From: Streptomyces hyaluromycini
Lineage (GTDB): Bacteria > Actinomycetota > Actinomycetes > Streptomycetales > Streptomycetaceae
Reading direction: 5' to 3'
Assembly: GCF_002217755.1 (NCBI RefSeq)
Contig: NZ_BCFL01000017.1
Coordinates: 62,001 to 126,000, forward strand
Length of the DNA: 64,000 nt
The translations under genes were made by a program, and so were the position numbers. The notes under the pieces are model-generated. The model saw only the letters and a program-made list of their open reading frames with translations. It was not told the DNA's origin and did not search any database. Positions 40,486-49,896 of this stretch are shown piece after piece. Within the stretch, counting starts at the first letter, position 1; each line of letters opens with the position of its first letter.

Positions 40486-43400
40486 TTGAGCACCGTCGTC
40501 GCCAAGCGCTCGCCGCGTGCCGAAGGCCCCCCGATGCCGGAGGGTCAGGTGGAACTGGCCGAGCCCCCGGTCCTCGGCGAACCGGCCACCGCCGACTTCG
40601 GCTCGGTGATGACGTACCTGCCGATGGGCCTGGGTGCCGGGGCCATGGTGCTGATGTACTCGGTCGGCAGCGGCGGTACGTCCATGTACATGATGACCGG
40701 GATGATGGGCATCGCCATGGTCAGCATGACGCTGACCCAGATCGGCCGGCCCGGCGCGGAGCGGCGCCGCCGGATGCGCGCCGAACGCCGGGACTATCTG
40801 CGCTACCTCGGCCAGAAGCGGGTCCAGGCCCGGCAGGCGGCCGACGGACAGCGGGCCGCGCTGCTCTGGGACAACCCCGAGGCCTCCGACCTGTGGGCGC
40901 TGGCGAGCGGGCCCCGGCTGTGGGAACGCCGGCCCGGGCACGAGGACTTCGGCCGGGTCCGGATCGGTCTCGCGACCCGCCGGGCCGCGCTGGAGTTCCT
41001 GCCGCCGCAGACCCGGCCGGTGGAGGACCTGGAGCCGCTGTGCGCGATCTCGCTGCGCCGGTTCACCAAGGCCCACCAGACCGTGCCGCTGCTGCCCGTG
41101 CCGGTCTCGCTGCGGCGCTTCACCAGCGTCGAGTTCACCGGCGAGGCCGCGGAGGCGGTGGCCCTCGCCCGGGCGATGCTCGGGCAGCTGGCGGTCCTCC
41201 ACTCCCCGGACGAGTTGCGGGTGGCCGTGCTGGGCGACGAGGCCGCACGGCGCGAGTGGGAGTGGCTCAAGTGGCTGCCGCACAACGCCCATCCGGCGGA
41301 GGAGGACGCGGCGGGGGCGGTGCGGCTGGCCGCCGGGGACCATGACGAGCTGCTCGACCTGCTCGGTCCGGACGTCCGCGACCGCCCCGACCACGACGCC
41401 GCCTCCTCGCCCAGCGTGGCCGAGCCGTTCACGGTGATCGTCGCCCAGGGCGTGCGGCTCCCGTCGACCTCGCGGCTGCTGGGGGCCGGGCTGCGCGGGG
41501 TGGTGCTGCTGGACCTCACCGGCGCGGTGCCCGGCGGCCCCAAGGTGCTGCGGCTCACGGTGCGCGGCGGCCGGGTCGACTTCCCGAGCGGCGCCGAGAA
41601 CGTCAGCGGCCGGGCCGACCGGCTCGGCCCCGTCGAGGCCGAGAACCTGGCGCGGGCGCTCGCCCCGATGCGCACCGGCGGCGTCGTCGACCTGGTGGAC
41701 CAGCCGCTGGAGTCCGACTTCGACCTGGCCACCATGCTCGGCATCCGTGACGTACGCGGCTTCGACGTCGCGGCCAAGTGGCGTCCCCGGCTGGCCCAGG
41801 AGGCCCGGCTGAAGGTGCCGATCGGGGTCACCGAGGACGGCGAGGTCGTCGAACTGGACCTGAAGGAGTCCGCGCAGGGCGGGATGGGCCCGCACGGGCT
41901 GCTGATCGGCGCCACCGGCTCCGGCAAGAGCGAACTGCTGCGCACCCTGGTGATGGGCCTGGCCGCCACCCACTCCTCCGAGATCCTGAACCTGGTCCTG
42001 GTGGACTTCAAGGGCGGCGCCACCTTCCTCAACATGGACCGGCTGCCGCACACCTCCGCCGTCATCACCAACCTCGCCGACGAACTCCACCTCGTCGACC
42101 GCATGCGGGACTCCATCAACGGCGAGATGATCCGGCGGCAGGAGCTGCTGCGGGAGGCCGGCTACGCCTCGCTCTACGAGTACGAGAAGGCGCGCGCCGC
42201 CGGGGCGGGCACCCTGGCGCCGCTGCCCTCGCTGCTGGTCATCGTGGACGAGTTCTCCGAACTGCTCGCCAGCAAGCCCGAGTTCGTGGAGCTGTTCGTC
42301 TCCATCGGGCGGCTCGGGCGCAGCCTCGGCGTCCATCTGCTGCTGGCCTCGCAGCGGCTGGACGAGTCCCGGATCCACCGGGTCGAGGGCCATCTGTCGT
42401 ACCGGCTCGCGCTGCGCACCTTCTCCTCGATGGAGTCGCGCAGCGTGATCGGCACCTCCAGCGCCTACGAGCTGCCGTCCGCGCCCGGCAACGGCTACCT
42501 CAAGGTCGACACCACCAACCTGGTCCGGTTCAAGGCCGCGTACGTCTCCGGGCCCGCGCCCGCGGCGCCGGGTCCCGAGGAGACGGCCGGGCGGCAGGGC
42601 GTCGCACGCGAGGTGACCGCGTTCGGACTGGAGCGGCACGGCCCGCCCGCCGGGGCCCGGGAGGCGGAGGAGGCCGCCCGGCTGGTCTCGCTCGCCGAGG
42701 AGAACCTGCGCGACCCGGGAGCGGAGGCCGAGGAGGAGACGGAGGACGGCGAGGACAGCCTGCTGGAGGTGTTCGTCGGGCGGCTGGAGGACAGCGGCCC
42801 GCCCGCCCGGCAGGTCTGGCTCTCCCCGCTGTCCGAGTCGCCCGGCCTGGACCAGCTGCTGCCCGGCATCGTGCCGGACCCGGAACGCGGCATGGGCGCC
42901 GCCGACCCGCAGGTGCAGGGCGCGCTGCGCGTTCCGCTGGGCATGGTGGACCGTCCGTTCGAGCAGCTGCGCGAACTGCTGACCGCCGACCTGTCCGGCG
43001 CCGACGGCCACCTCGGCCTGGTGGGCGCGCCGCAGACCGGCAAGTCGACCCTGCTGCGCACCCTGATGCTGTCGCTGGCCCTGACCCACACGCCCCGCGA
43101 GGTGCAGTTCTACTGCCTGGACTTCGGCGGCGGCGGTCTGGTCTCCACCGCCGGCCTGCCGCACGTCGGTTCCGTCGCCACCCGCCTGGAGCGCGACCGG
43201 GTGCTGCGCACCGTCGAAGAGCTGACCCAGCTCCTGGAACAGCGCGAGCAGTTGTTCACGTCCAGGGGGCTGGAGTCGATGGCCGCCTACCGGGCGCTGC
43301 GCGCGGACGGCACCATCGACGACCCGTTCGGCGACGTCTTCCTGGTCGTCGACGGCTGGGCCACGCTGCGCCAGGACTTCGACGAGCTGGAGCAACGGGT

Positions 43401-44508
43401 CATGGAACTCGCCGCGCGCGGCCTGTCGTTCGGCCTGCACGTGGTCGCCTCGGCGGTCCGCTGGTCCGAAGTACGGCCCCGGCTGCGGGACATGCTCGGC
43501 ACCAAGCTCGAACTGCGGCTCGGCGACTCGATGGAGTCCGAGGTCGGCTCCCGTGCCGCGGCCGGTGTCCCGCACCGGCCGGGACGCGGTCTGACCAGCT
43601 CGGGACACCACTTCCTGTCCGCGCTGCCCCGGCTCGACAGCTCCTCGCGCACCGACGACCTGACGGCCGCCACCAAGGCCGCGGTCGCCGAGATCGACAC
43701 GTTCTGGACCGGCCCCCGGGCCCCCGGCGTACGGCTGCTGCCGACCAGCCTCGACGCCCGCCGGCTGCCCGCCCCCGCCGACGCCCGCGACCTCAGGTTC
43801 TGCCTCGGCTGGGACGAGCAGCGCCTCGCCCCCGTCTGGCACGACTTCGGCGCCACCCCGCACCTGCTGGTCTACGGCGACGGCGAGACCGGCAAGACCA
43901 ACGCCCTGCGCCTCGCCATCCGCGCCATCACCGCCCGCTACCGCCCGGAGGAGGCCAGGATCCTGCTGGCCGACCCCGGCCGCGGACTCCTCAAGGACGT
44001 CCCCGAGGAGTACCGGGTCGGATACGTCGTCGACAACGACGCCCTCGGCAAGCTCGCCGACAGCGCCGCGGTGTCCGTGGCCAAGCGGCAGCCCGGCGCC
44101 GACGTCACCCCGGAGCAGCTGGAGAAGCGGGACTGGTGGACCGGTCCGCTGCTGTTCGTCCTCGTCGACGACTACGACCTCTTCGCCGGCGCGCCCGGCA
44201 CGCCCTCCGCGATGATGCCGCTGGTTCCGCTGCTCGCGCAGGGCGCCCACATCGGGCTGCACCTGGTCGTGGCCCGCTCCACCTCCGGCGCCATGCGGTC
44301 CGTGATGGACCCGCTGATCCGCCGGATGTGGGAGCTCGGCAACCCGGCGCTGCTGTTCTCCTACCCCAAGGAGGAGGGCAAGTTCATCGGCGAGGCCAAG
44401 CCCCGCACCCTGCCCGCCGGCCGGGCCCAGCTCGTCACCCGGCGCACCGTCCAGCTCGTCCAGACCGGCCTGGTGTCGGCGGCCCCCGTCCCCACAGGAG
44501 CACGATGA
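40486..44508 (+). CDS. eccC: Type VII secretion FtsK/SpoIIIE ATPase EccC
   Basis: The motor of the ESX-like system. The 1340-residue protein has two membrane helices (about 45-85) and three FtsK/SpoIIIE ATPase domains. Walker A motifs are GATGSGKS (Lys481), GAPQTGKS (Lys853) and GDGETGKT (Lys1137). Walker B is 'LLVIVDEFSELL' in domain 1, but 'FLVVDGWATL' in domain 2 and 'LFVLVDDYDLF' in domain 3, so the latter two look degenerate, as in other EccC proteins. EccCa and EccCb are fused. The start TTG 40486 has AGAGAAGAGAG upstream. The stop overlaps eccD (ATGA). Confidence 0.96.
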   Translation: MSTVVAKRSPRAEGPPMPEGQVELAEPPVLGEPATADFGSVMTYLPMGLGAGAMVLMYSVGSGGTSMYMMTGMMGIAMVSMTLTQIGRPGAERRRRMRAERRDYLRYLGQKRVQARQAADGQRAALLWDNPEASDLWALASGPRLWERRPGHEDFGRVRIGLATRRAALEFLPPQTRPVEDLEPLCAISLRRFTKAHQTVPLLPVPVSLRRFTSVEFTGEAAEAVALARAMLGQLAVLHSPDELRVAVLGDEAARREWEWLKWLPHNAHPAEEDAAGAVRLAAGDHDELLDLLGPDVRDRPDHDAASSPSVAEPFTVIVAQGVRLPSTSRLLGAGLRGVVLLDLTGAVPGGPKVLRLTVRGGRVDFPSGAENVSGRADRLGPVEAENLARALAPMRTGGVVDLVDQPLESDFDLATMLGIRDVRGFDVAAKWRPRLAQEARLKVPIGVTEDGEVVELDLKESAQGGMGPHGLLIGATGSGKSELLRTLVMGLAATHSSEILNLVLVDFKGGATFLNMDRLPHTSAVITNLADELHLVDRMRDSINGEMIRRQELLREAGYASLYEYEKARAAGAGTLAPLPSLLVIVDEFSELLASKPEFVELFVSIGRLGRSLGVHLLLASQRLDESRIHRVEGHLSYRLALRTFSSMESRSVIGTSSAYELPSAPGNGYLKVDTTNLVRFKAAYVSGPAPAAPGPEETAGRQGVAREVTAFGLERHGPPAGAREAEEAARLVSLAEENLRDPGAEAEEETEDGEDSLLEVFVGRLEDSGPPARQVWLSPLSESPGLDQLLPGIVPDPERGMGAADPQVQGALRVPLGMVDRPFEQLRELLTADLSGADGHLGLVGAPQTGKSTLLRTLMLSLALTHTPREVQFYCLDFGGGGLVSTAGLPHVGSVATRLERDRVLRTVEELTQLLEQREQLFTSRGLESMAAYRALRADGTIDDPFGDVFLVVDGWATLRQDFDELEQRVMELAARGLSFGLHVVASAVRWSEVRPRLRDMLGTKLELRLGDSMESEVGSRAAAGVPHRPGRGLTSSGHHFLSALPRLDSSSRTDDLTAATKAAVAEIDTFWTGPRAPGVRLLPTSLDARRLPAPADARDLRFCLGWDEQRLAPVWHDFGATPHLLVYGDGETGKTNALRLAIRAITARYRPEEARILLADPGRGLLKDVPEEYRVGYVVDNDALGKLADSAAVSVAKRQPGADVTPEQLEKRDWWTGPLLFVLVDDYDLFAGAPGTPSAMMPLVPLLAQGAHIGLHLVVARSTSGAMRSVMDPLIRRMWELGNPALLFSYPKEEGKFIGEAKPRTLPAGRAQLVTRRTVQLVQTGLVSAAPVPTGAR

Positions 44509-45938
44509 CCACCGCCCCGGCCACCACCGGACCGACCACCACCGGCACCGCCGGCGCGGCGCCGCCCGTCCGGGTCACCGAGGTCTGCCGGCTCACCGTC
44601 GAGGCGCCGGCCGGCCGGGCCGACCTCGCCGTCCCGGTCACCACCCCGGTCTCCGCCCTGCTGCCGGTGCTGCTGCGCCAGGCCGTCGGCGACGACCTCC
44701 AGGGCACGCCCTGGGTCCTGCAACGGCTCGGCGCGGAACCCCTCGACCCGGAGGCGACCCCCGAGAGCGCCGGGCTGCGGGACGGCGATGTGCTGCACCT
44801 GCGGCCGGCCGACGCGGCGCTGCCCGCCCTGCACTTCGACGACGTCTCCGACGGCGTCGCGCACGCCGTCGGCACCGGCTCCGGCCGCTGGCACCCCGGA
44901 CTCACCCGGAACCTCGGTCTCGCCCTGTCCTGCCTGGCGCTGGCCGCGCTCGCCGCCACCCTGCTCGGCGCGGGCCCCGGTCCGCTCACCTCGGCGGCGG
45001 CCGGGGCGGTCGCCCTGGTCCTGGCCGCGGCCTGCGCGACGGCGGCCCGCGCGCAGGCCGACCGCGGCGGCGTCCTGGTCACCGGGGTCGGCGCGTTCGG
45101 CTTCGCCGCACTGGCCGGGACGACCCTGCGGGAGGGCCCGTCCGGCGGGTTCGCCCCGGGCACCACGGGCACGCTGCTGGCCGCCGGGTTCGTGGTCGCG
45201 CTGGCCGGCCTGCTGCTCGCGCTGGGCGCGCTGCCCCTCGTCGTACCCGGCACCGTGCTGCTCACGGCCGTCGCCGCCGCGATCGGCGCGGGACTCGCCC
45301 GGGCCACCGGCCTGCACGGCGTCCAGGCCGCCGCGGTGGTCGCGGTGGGCCTGTTCGTCCTGGGACACCTGGCCCCCCGCCTCGCCCTGCGCACGGCCCG
45401 GCTGCGCGTACCCCAACTCCCCCACGACGCCGAGGAACTCCAGCTCGACATCGAGCCCGAGCCCGGCGAGGCCGTGGCGAACCGGGTCGCCGTCGCCACC
45501 GCCTGCCTCGACATGATCGGCATCTCCTCGGCGCTGGTGTGGGCGGTCGCCCTGTGGCTGCTCGCCGACCGGGAGCACGGCTGGGCCGGCTGGCTGCTGC
45601 CGCTCTCGCTCAGCCTCGCCGTCCTGCTCCGTGCGCGCGGCACCAACGGCACCCTCCAGCGGGTCCCCGCCGTGCTGGCCGGCGCCTACGGCCTGGGGCT
45701 CGTCCTCATCGTCCGGGTCGCGCCCACCGGCCCCGGCGGCCGGGCCGCCGTCCTCGCGGTACTGCTGGCGGCCGCCCTGCTCCTGCTGGTCGGCGCCTGG
45801 CGGCTGCCACGGGCCCGGCTCCTTCCGGTGTGGGGACACTTCGGCGACCTGCTGGAGACCGTCACGGCGATCGCGCTGCTGCCGCTGCTGCTCCAGGTGC
45901 TGCACGCGTACGGCTACTTCCGCGGCCTCGCGGGCTAG
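44505..45938 (+). CDS. eccD: Type VII secretion membrane protein EccD
   Basis: Central membrane component of the ESX pore. The 477-residue protein has an N-terminal ubiquitin-like (YukD-type) domain ('VCRLTVEAPAGRADLAVPVT', about 22-105). It continues with roughly eleven hydrophobic helices from residue 130 to the C-terminus. The ATG overlaps the eccC stop, so translation is coupled. It ends 14 bp before eccB. Confidence 0.94.
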   Translation: MTTAPATTGPTTTGTAGAAPPVRVTEVCRLTVEAPAGRADLAVPVTTPVSALLPVLLRQAVGDDLQGTPWVLQRLGAEPLDPEATPESAGLRDGDVLHLRPADAALPALHFDDVSDGVAHAVGTGSGRWHPGLTRNLGLALSCLALAALAATLLGAGPGPLTSAAAGAVALVLAAACATAARAQADRGGVLVTGVGAFGFAALAGTTLREGPSGGFAPGTTGTLLAAGFVVALAGLLLALGALPLVVPGTVLLTAVAAAIGAGLARATGLHGVQAAAVVAVGLFVLGHLAPRLALRTARLRVPQLPHDAEELQLDIEPEPGEAVANRVAVATACLDMIGISSALVWAVALWLLADREHGWAGWLLPLSLSLAVLLRARGTNGTLQRVPAVLAGAYGLGLVLIVRVAPTGPGGRAAVLAVLLAAALLLLVGAWRLPRARLLPVWGHFGDLLETVTAIALLPLLLQVLHAYGYFRGLAG

Positions 45939-45952
45939 GGGCGGCGGCAGCC

Positions 45953-47293
45953 ATGCAGACGCGACGCGATCACGTACAGGCCTACCAGTTCGCCATGGGC
46001 CGCCTCGCCTCCGCCCTGGTCAGCGGCGACCCCGGCCGGGGCGACAGCCCGACCCGGCGGTCCGCGCTCGGCTCGGTCTTCGGGGTGGGCATGGCGGTGC
46101 TGCTGTGCGCCGGGTTCGGGGTGTACGGGCTGATCTCGCCCGCCGCCAAGGAGGACTGGCGCAAGGACGGGGCGATCGTCCTGGAGGAGGACACCGGCAA
46201 CCGGTACGTGTACGCGAACGGCGAGCTGCGCCCCGTACGCAACTACGCCTCCGCGCTGCTCATCGCGGGCGAGCGCACCGCGCCGGAGACGGCGTCCGCG
46301 AAGTCCCTGGCCGGGGTCCCGCACGGCACCCCGGTCGGCATCCAGGGCGCACCGGACACCGTGCCGACCGCGTCCGCACTGGCGACCGGCGCGTGGGCAC
46401 GGTGCCTGCCGGGGCAGGGCGCTCAGGGCGCCAAGGAGGCGGCCGGCCACGGGCAGGCGCTCCTCTTCGGCGGTTCCGCCGCCGCGCTCGTCGCCCTGCC
46501 CGCCGACCGCCAGGTGCTGCTCACCGGGCCCGGAGACACCCGGTATCTGCTGCTGCGCGGCGTCAAGTACCCCGTCCCCGGCGACTCGACACTGATCGCC
46601 CTCGGCCTGGACGACCAGGCGGCCCTCCCCGCCACCGCCGACTGGCTGGCCGCCGTGCCCACGGGCGCCGCGCTCGCCGCACCCGTACCGGCCGGCGCCG
46701 GGAAGGCGGCCGGTCAGGTCGCCGGGCAGACCTCGAAGGTCGGCCAGCTCTTCCGCACCAGCACCGACGGCACCGGCAACACCGGCGGCACAGTGCACTA
46801 CTACGTGATGCGCTCCGACGGACTCGCCCGCGTCAACGCCACCGAGTACGCCCTGCTCGCCGCCCGCCCCGGCGCTCCCGCACCGCGCCAGGTAGGGCAG
46901 TCGGACATCGCGGTCGCCCCGGTCTCGGCGGACGATGCCACGACCGGCCGGGTACCGGACCTGTCCGGTGTCCGCGCCCTGGCCGGCGGCACCGTCTGTC
47001 TGACGGAGGCGTCGGACGGCCGGGCCCGGATCACCGTGGGCACCCCCGGCGCCGGGGGGATCGTCCTGCCCGCCGGCGGCGGTGTGCTGGCCGTCCCGGA
47101 CGGCTCCCCGGCGGGCGACCGGACCGAGTACCTGATCACCGAGCAGGGCCTGAAGTACCGGATCGCCGACACCGACGCCGAGCGGGCCCTCGGGTTCGGC
47201 GACGGCAAGCGCCGGCTCACGCTGCCCGCGGGCGTCCTCGCCCTCGTCCCCGACGGTCCGGCGCTCAGCCGCGCCGCCGCGGCGAAGGGCTGA
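45953..47293 (+). CDS. eccB: Type VII secretion protein EccB
   Basis: The 446-residue protein opens with the diagnostic EccB N-terminus 'MQTRRDHVQAYQFAMGRLAS'. One membrane helix (about 40-62) and a large extracytoplasmic repeat domain follow: 'GAIVLEEDTGNRYVYANGEL', 'RPVRNYASALLI', and the late 'SPAGDRTEYLITEQGLKYRI'. It anchors the ESX membrane complex on the outer side. The two domain-closing cysteines are visible ('WARCLPGQ', 'TVCLTEA'). AGGGGCGG precedes ATG 45953. Confidence 0.95.
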   Translation: MQTRRDHVQAYQFAMGRLASALVSGDPGRGDSPTRRSALGSVFGVGMAVLLCAGFGVYGLISPAAKEDWRKDGAIVLEEDTGNRYVYANGELRPVRNYASALLIAGERTAPETASAKSLAGVPHGTPVGIQGAPDTVPTASALATGAWARCLPGQGAQGAKEAAGHGQALLFGGSAAALVALPADRQVLLTGPGDTRYLLLRGVKYPVPGDSTLIALGLDDQAALPATADWLAAVPTGAALAAPVPAGAGKAAGQVAGQTSKVGQLFRTSTDGTGNTGGTVHYYVMRSDGLARVNATEYALLAARPGAPAPRQVGQSDIAVAPVSADDATTGRVPDLSGVRALAGGTVCLTEASDGRARITVGTPGAGGIVLPAGGGVLAVPDGSPAGDRTEYLITEQGLKYRIADTDAERALGFGDGKRRLTLPAGVLALVPDGPALSRAAAAKG

Positions 47294-47298
47294 TCCCG

Positions 47299-49896
47299 GT
47301 GGCCCGGCTCCGCCTTCGCTCGACCCTCGTGGGCGACGCCCTGCTCATCCACCCCAAGGGCAGGTTCGATGACCGGGCGGCCGCGTTCGCCGGGGGGATC
47401 GCCGAGGACCCGCTGCACACCCTCGCCGTGGTGGACCTGCCCGGCAGCTCCCTCGCCACCGAGTGGCAGGCGGTGGCCCGGCTGCTGTCGGCCGCCCGGT
47501 ACGGCAGCCCGCGGCTGGTCTTCGGCCGGGGCACCCCGGACGACATCCGTACGGCGTGCCGCCGCATCGCCGACCGGCTCGAACGCGAGGTGCTCGCCGC
47601 CGACGGCGACCTCGTGCCGACCGTCGGCGGCGGCCTGTTCGTGCCCGGCGACGACGGCGCCGCCTGGCTGCGGTTCCGGCCGGGCCAGGACCCCGAGCCG
47701 GTGGCGCAGCGCTTCCCCAAACCGCACTGGGAGTTCTCCGCGCCGATCCGCACCACCCGGCCGGCCGGGACCCGCATCGTCGCCCAACCGCTGCCCGCCG
47801 GCGTGTGGTTGCGCGACGCCGACCCGGACCCCCTGGCCGCGCACCACCGGCGGGCGGTCGAGGCCGTGCCCACCGACCCGCACCGCTACCTGGTCGTCCT
47901 CGGCAGCCCCGGCACCCCGCCGCTGTCCCCCGACGACGTGGCCCGCTTCTGGGACACCGTGCTCCCCGGCGCCCGCCCCGCGGTGCGCTTCGTCCTGTAC
48001 GGCACCCTCGACGTCCCCGGCGACCACGCCTCCCCCGGGCAGGCACTGGCCGACGCCCTGGGCCACCCGGCCGTCCTGTACGACGGCCTGCCCTGCACCG
48101 ATCCCGGCGACCGGACCGTCCCGGCCGAGACGACCTGCCTCCCCACCGGTTTCGTACCACCGGCACCGGCACCGGCACCGGACCCCGGCGAGGCCGCCGT
48201 ACCGCCCCTGCCGCCCCTTCCGCTCCGGCCGCCCCTCCGCACGGAGTCCGGCGCCGACGCGTCGGCGGTGCCGCCGGACGCCTCCGCACCGGACGCCGCG
48301 TCACCCCCGTGGCACGAGGAGGCCGACGCGGCGGATCCTTCGGAGCGGTCCGCCGGGCCCGGCACCGAGGGTGCGACGGACCTCTCGGAGGCACCGACCG
48401 TTCGCAACGCGAGCAGCACCGACGCCGGGGCCGAGGCCGAGGCAGGTGGCGAGGCAGGTGGCGACAGCGGCGGCGGGGATCCGGCCGAGGAACCCGGCTC
48501 CGGCTCCGGCCCCGGGCACGGCAGCGGCGCGGCGGACCTCGGCGAGGCGCCCACCGTGCGCAGCAGATCGCGGGCCGTACGGAACGGGGCCCCGGCCAGC
48601 ACGCCGGAGGCGGGAGCGGAAGCGGAAGTTGAAGCGGAGTCGGCGTCGGCGCGGGTACCGGCAACCGTGTCGGCGCCGGCATCGCAGGCGGCCCCTCAGC
48701 CCCAACCCGTCCCCGCGGCCGGACCCATGCCCTCGGCCGACGTCGCGCCCCCTGCCGAAGCCGCCCCGGCCGCCCCCTCTCCCGCCCCCGTGCAGCGGCC
48801 CGCACCGCCCGCCTCGCCGCGGTTCCGGTTGGAGTCCGCCGCGCCCGAGCCGGAGATCGACGAAACCGACGTAATCGACGTCATCGACGCGGTCGACGCG
48901 GTCGACGTAATGGCCGACGTCGGCGTTCCCGCGCCGACCGCCGGTACCGCCCCGGACCCCGGTCCCGGCCCGGCCGCCGGTCCCGCCCCGGGCCACGCCG
49001 CCGGCCACAGCGCCAGCGCTGCCGCTGTGCCGTCGGCCTCCGCGCGAGCGGGTGCGGGTGCCGTCCGGGTGCAGCCCGTGCCGCGGGCCGCGGCCTGCGC
49101 GCTGCCGCCGGAGCGGGGTGTCGCGCAGGAGCGGGACTGGATGCGCCGGACCTTCAGCGAGCAGTACAACGCCCTGGCCGGCTCCGTCTCGCGCGTGATG
49201 TCGGAGTCGCCCGGACTGCGTGGCCGGTCCAGGACGGAGGCGGCGGACGCGCTGACCGACCTGGTCGCCGTACGCCTGTACCTGTCCGGCGATCCCCGCC
49301 AGGCCGACGCAGCCGTGCGCGAGGCCGTACCCGGACCGCACGTGCCGCTGGCGCGCTGTGTGACGGCCGGGCTGCGGCGGCTGCCCTCCTACCGGGGCCC
49401 GGCCCTGCTGCGCACCCGGCTCGGTGACGCCGAGCGCGCCTGGTACCGGGAGGGCGGGCTGGCCACCGAGTGGGCGTTCTGCCACGCCCGTACGTCGCTG
49501 CACCCCGGCCCGCGCGGCAGCGGCGCCACCGACGTCCTGATCTGGTCGATGACCGCGCGGCGGACCAGTTCGCTGGACCCGGCCGTCCCCGACCGGGTGG
49601 TGTTCCTGCCGGGCACCGTCTTCAGGGTGCTGCGCGCCGAGGGCTCCGCCGTGCTCATGCGGGAGCTGTCGCCGTCGGAGGCCGCGGAGGCCGCCGCGGC
49701 CGCCGCGAACACCCGGGGCGGCCGGGGCGGCGGGGGCGACGTGGCGGCGAAGCTCGACGAGATCGCCGTCAAGGGCCTGGAGAAGATTCTGGACGCCCTG
49801 GAGCGGACCGGCACCGACGCCGCGGCCGAGAGCGCCGATCCGCCCGGACTGATCGTGACCCCCCGTGCGATCCGTACAGAAGGAGCCGAGCAGTGA
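47299..49896 (+). CDS. Type VII-associated protein in EccE position with ART-like C-terminal domain
   Basis: Not an obvious EccE: no membrane helix is seen in its 865 residues. The N-terminal 290 residues form a globular domain ('LVGDALLIHPKGRFDDRAAA', 'YLVVLGSPGTPPLS'). A very Ala/Pro/acidic linker (about 290-580) contains 'DLSEAPTVR' and 'DLGEAPTVR'. The last 250 residues read like an ADP-ribosyltransferase fold: 'LPSYRGPALLRTR' (Arg), 'TEWAFCHART' at the STS position, and 'VVFLPGTVFRVL' ending in 'AVLMRELSPSE'. The STS and ExE residues are lost, so it is probably inactive. GTG 47299 has AAGGG 9 nt upstream. The stop overlaps the next gene. Confidence 0.8.
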   Translation: MARLRLRSTLVGDALLIHPKGRFDDRAAAFAGGIAEDPLHTLAVVDLPGSSLATEWQAVARLLSAARYGSPRLVFGRGTPDDIRTACRRIADRLEREVLAADGDLVPTVGGGLFVPGDDGAAWLRFRPGQDPEPVAQRFPKPHWEFSAPIRTTRPAGTRIVAQPLPAGVWLRDADPDPLAAHHRRAVEAVPTDPHRYLVVLGSPGTPPLSPDDVARFWDTVLPGARPAVRFVLYGTLDVPGDHASPGQALADALGHPAVLYDGLPCTDPGDRTVPAETTCLPTGFVPPAPAPAPDPGEAAVPPLPPLPLRPPLRTESGADASAVPPDASAPDAASPPWHEEADAADPSERSAGPGTEGATDLSEAPTVRNASSTDAGAEAEAGGEAGGDSGGGDPAEEPGSGSGPGHGSGAADLGEAPTVRSRSRAVRNGAPASTPEAGAEAEVEAESASARVPATVSAPASQAAPQPQPVPAAGPMPSADVAPPAEAAPAAPSPAPVQRPAPPASPRFRLESAAPEPEIDETDVIDVIDAVDAVDVMADVGVPAPTAGTAPDPGPGPAAGPAPGHAAGHSASAAAVPSASARAGAGAVRVQPVPRAAACALPPERGVAQERDWMRRTFSEQYNALAGSVSRVMSESPGLRGRSRTEAADALTDLVAVRLYLSGDPRQADAAVREAVPGPHVPLARCVTAGLRRLPSYRGPALLRTRLGDAERAWYREGGLATEWAFCHARTSLHPGPRGSGATDVLIWSMTARRTSSLDPAVPDRVVFLPGTVFRVLRAEGSAVLMRELSPSEAAEAAAAAANTRGGRGGGGDVAAKLDEIAVKGLEKILDALERTGTDAAAESADPPGLIVTPRAIRTEGAEQ

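Noticed and set aside
40213..44262. 1349-codon open frame antisense to eccC.
   Set aside because: Shadow of the eccC codon bias: composition is Gly/Gln/Val/Arg-rich with no domain, and eccC itself is certain.
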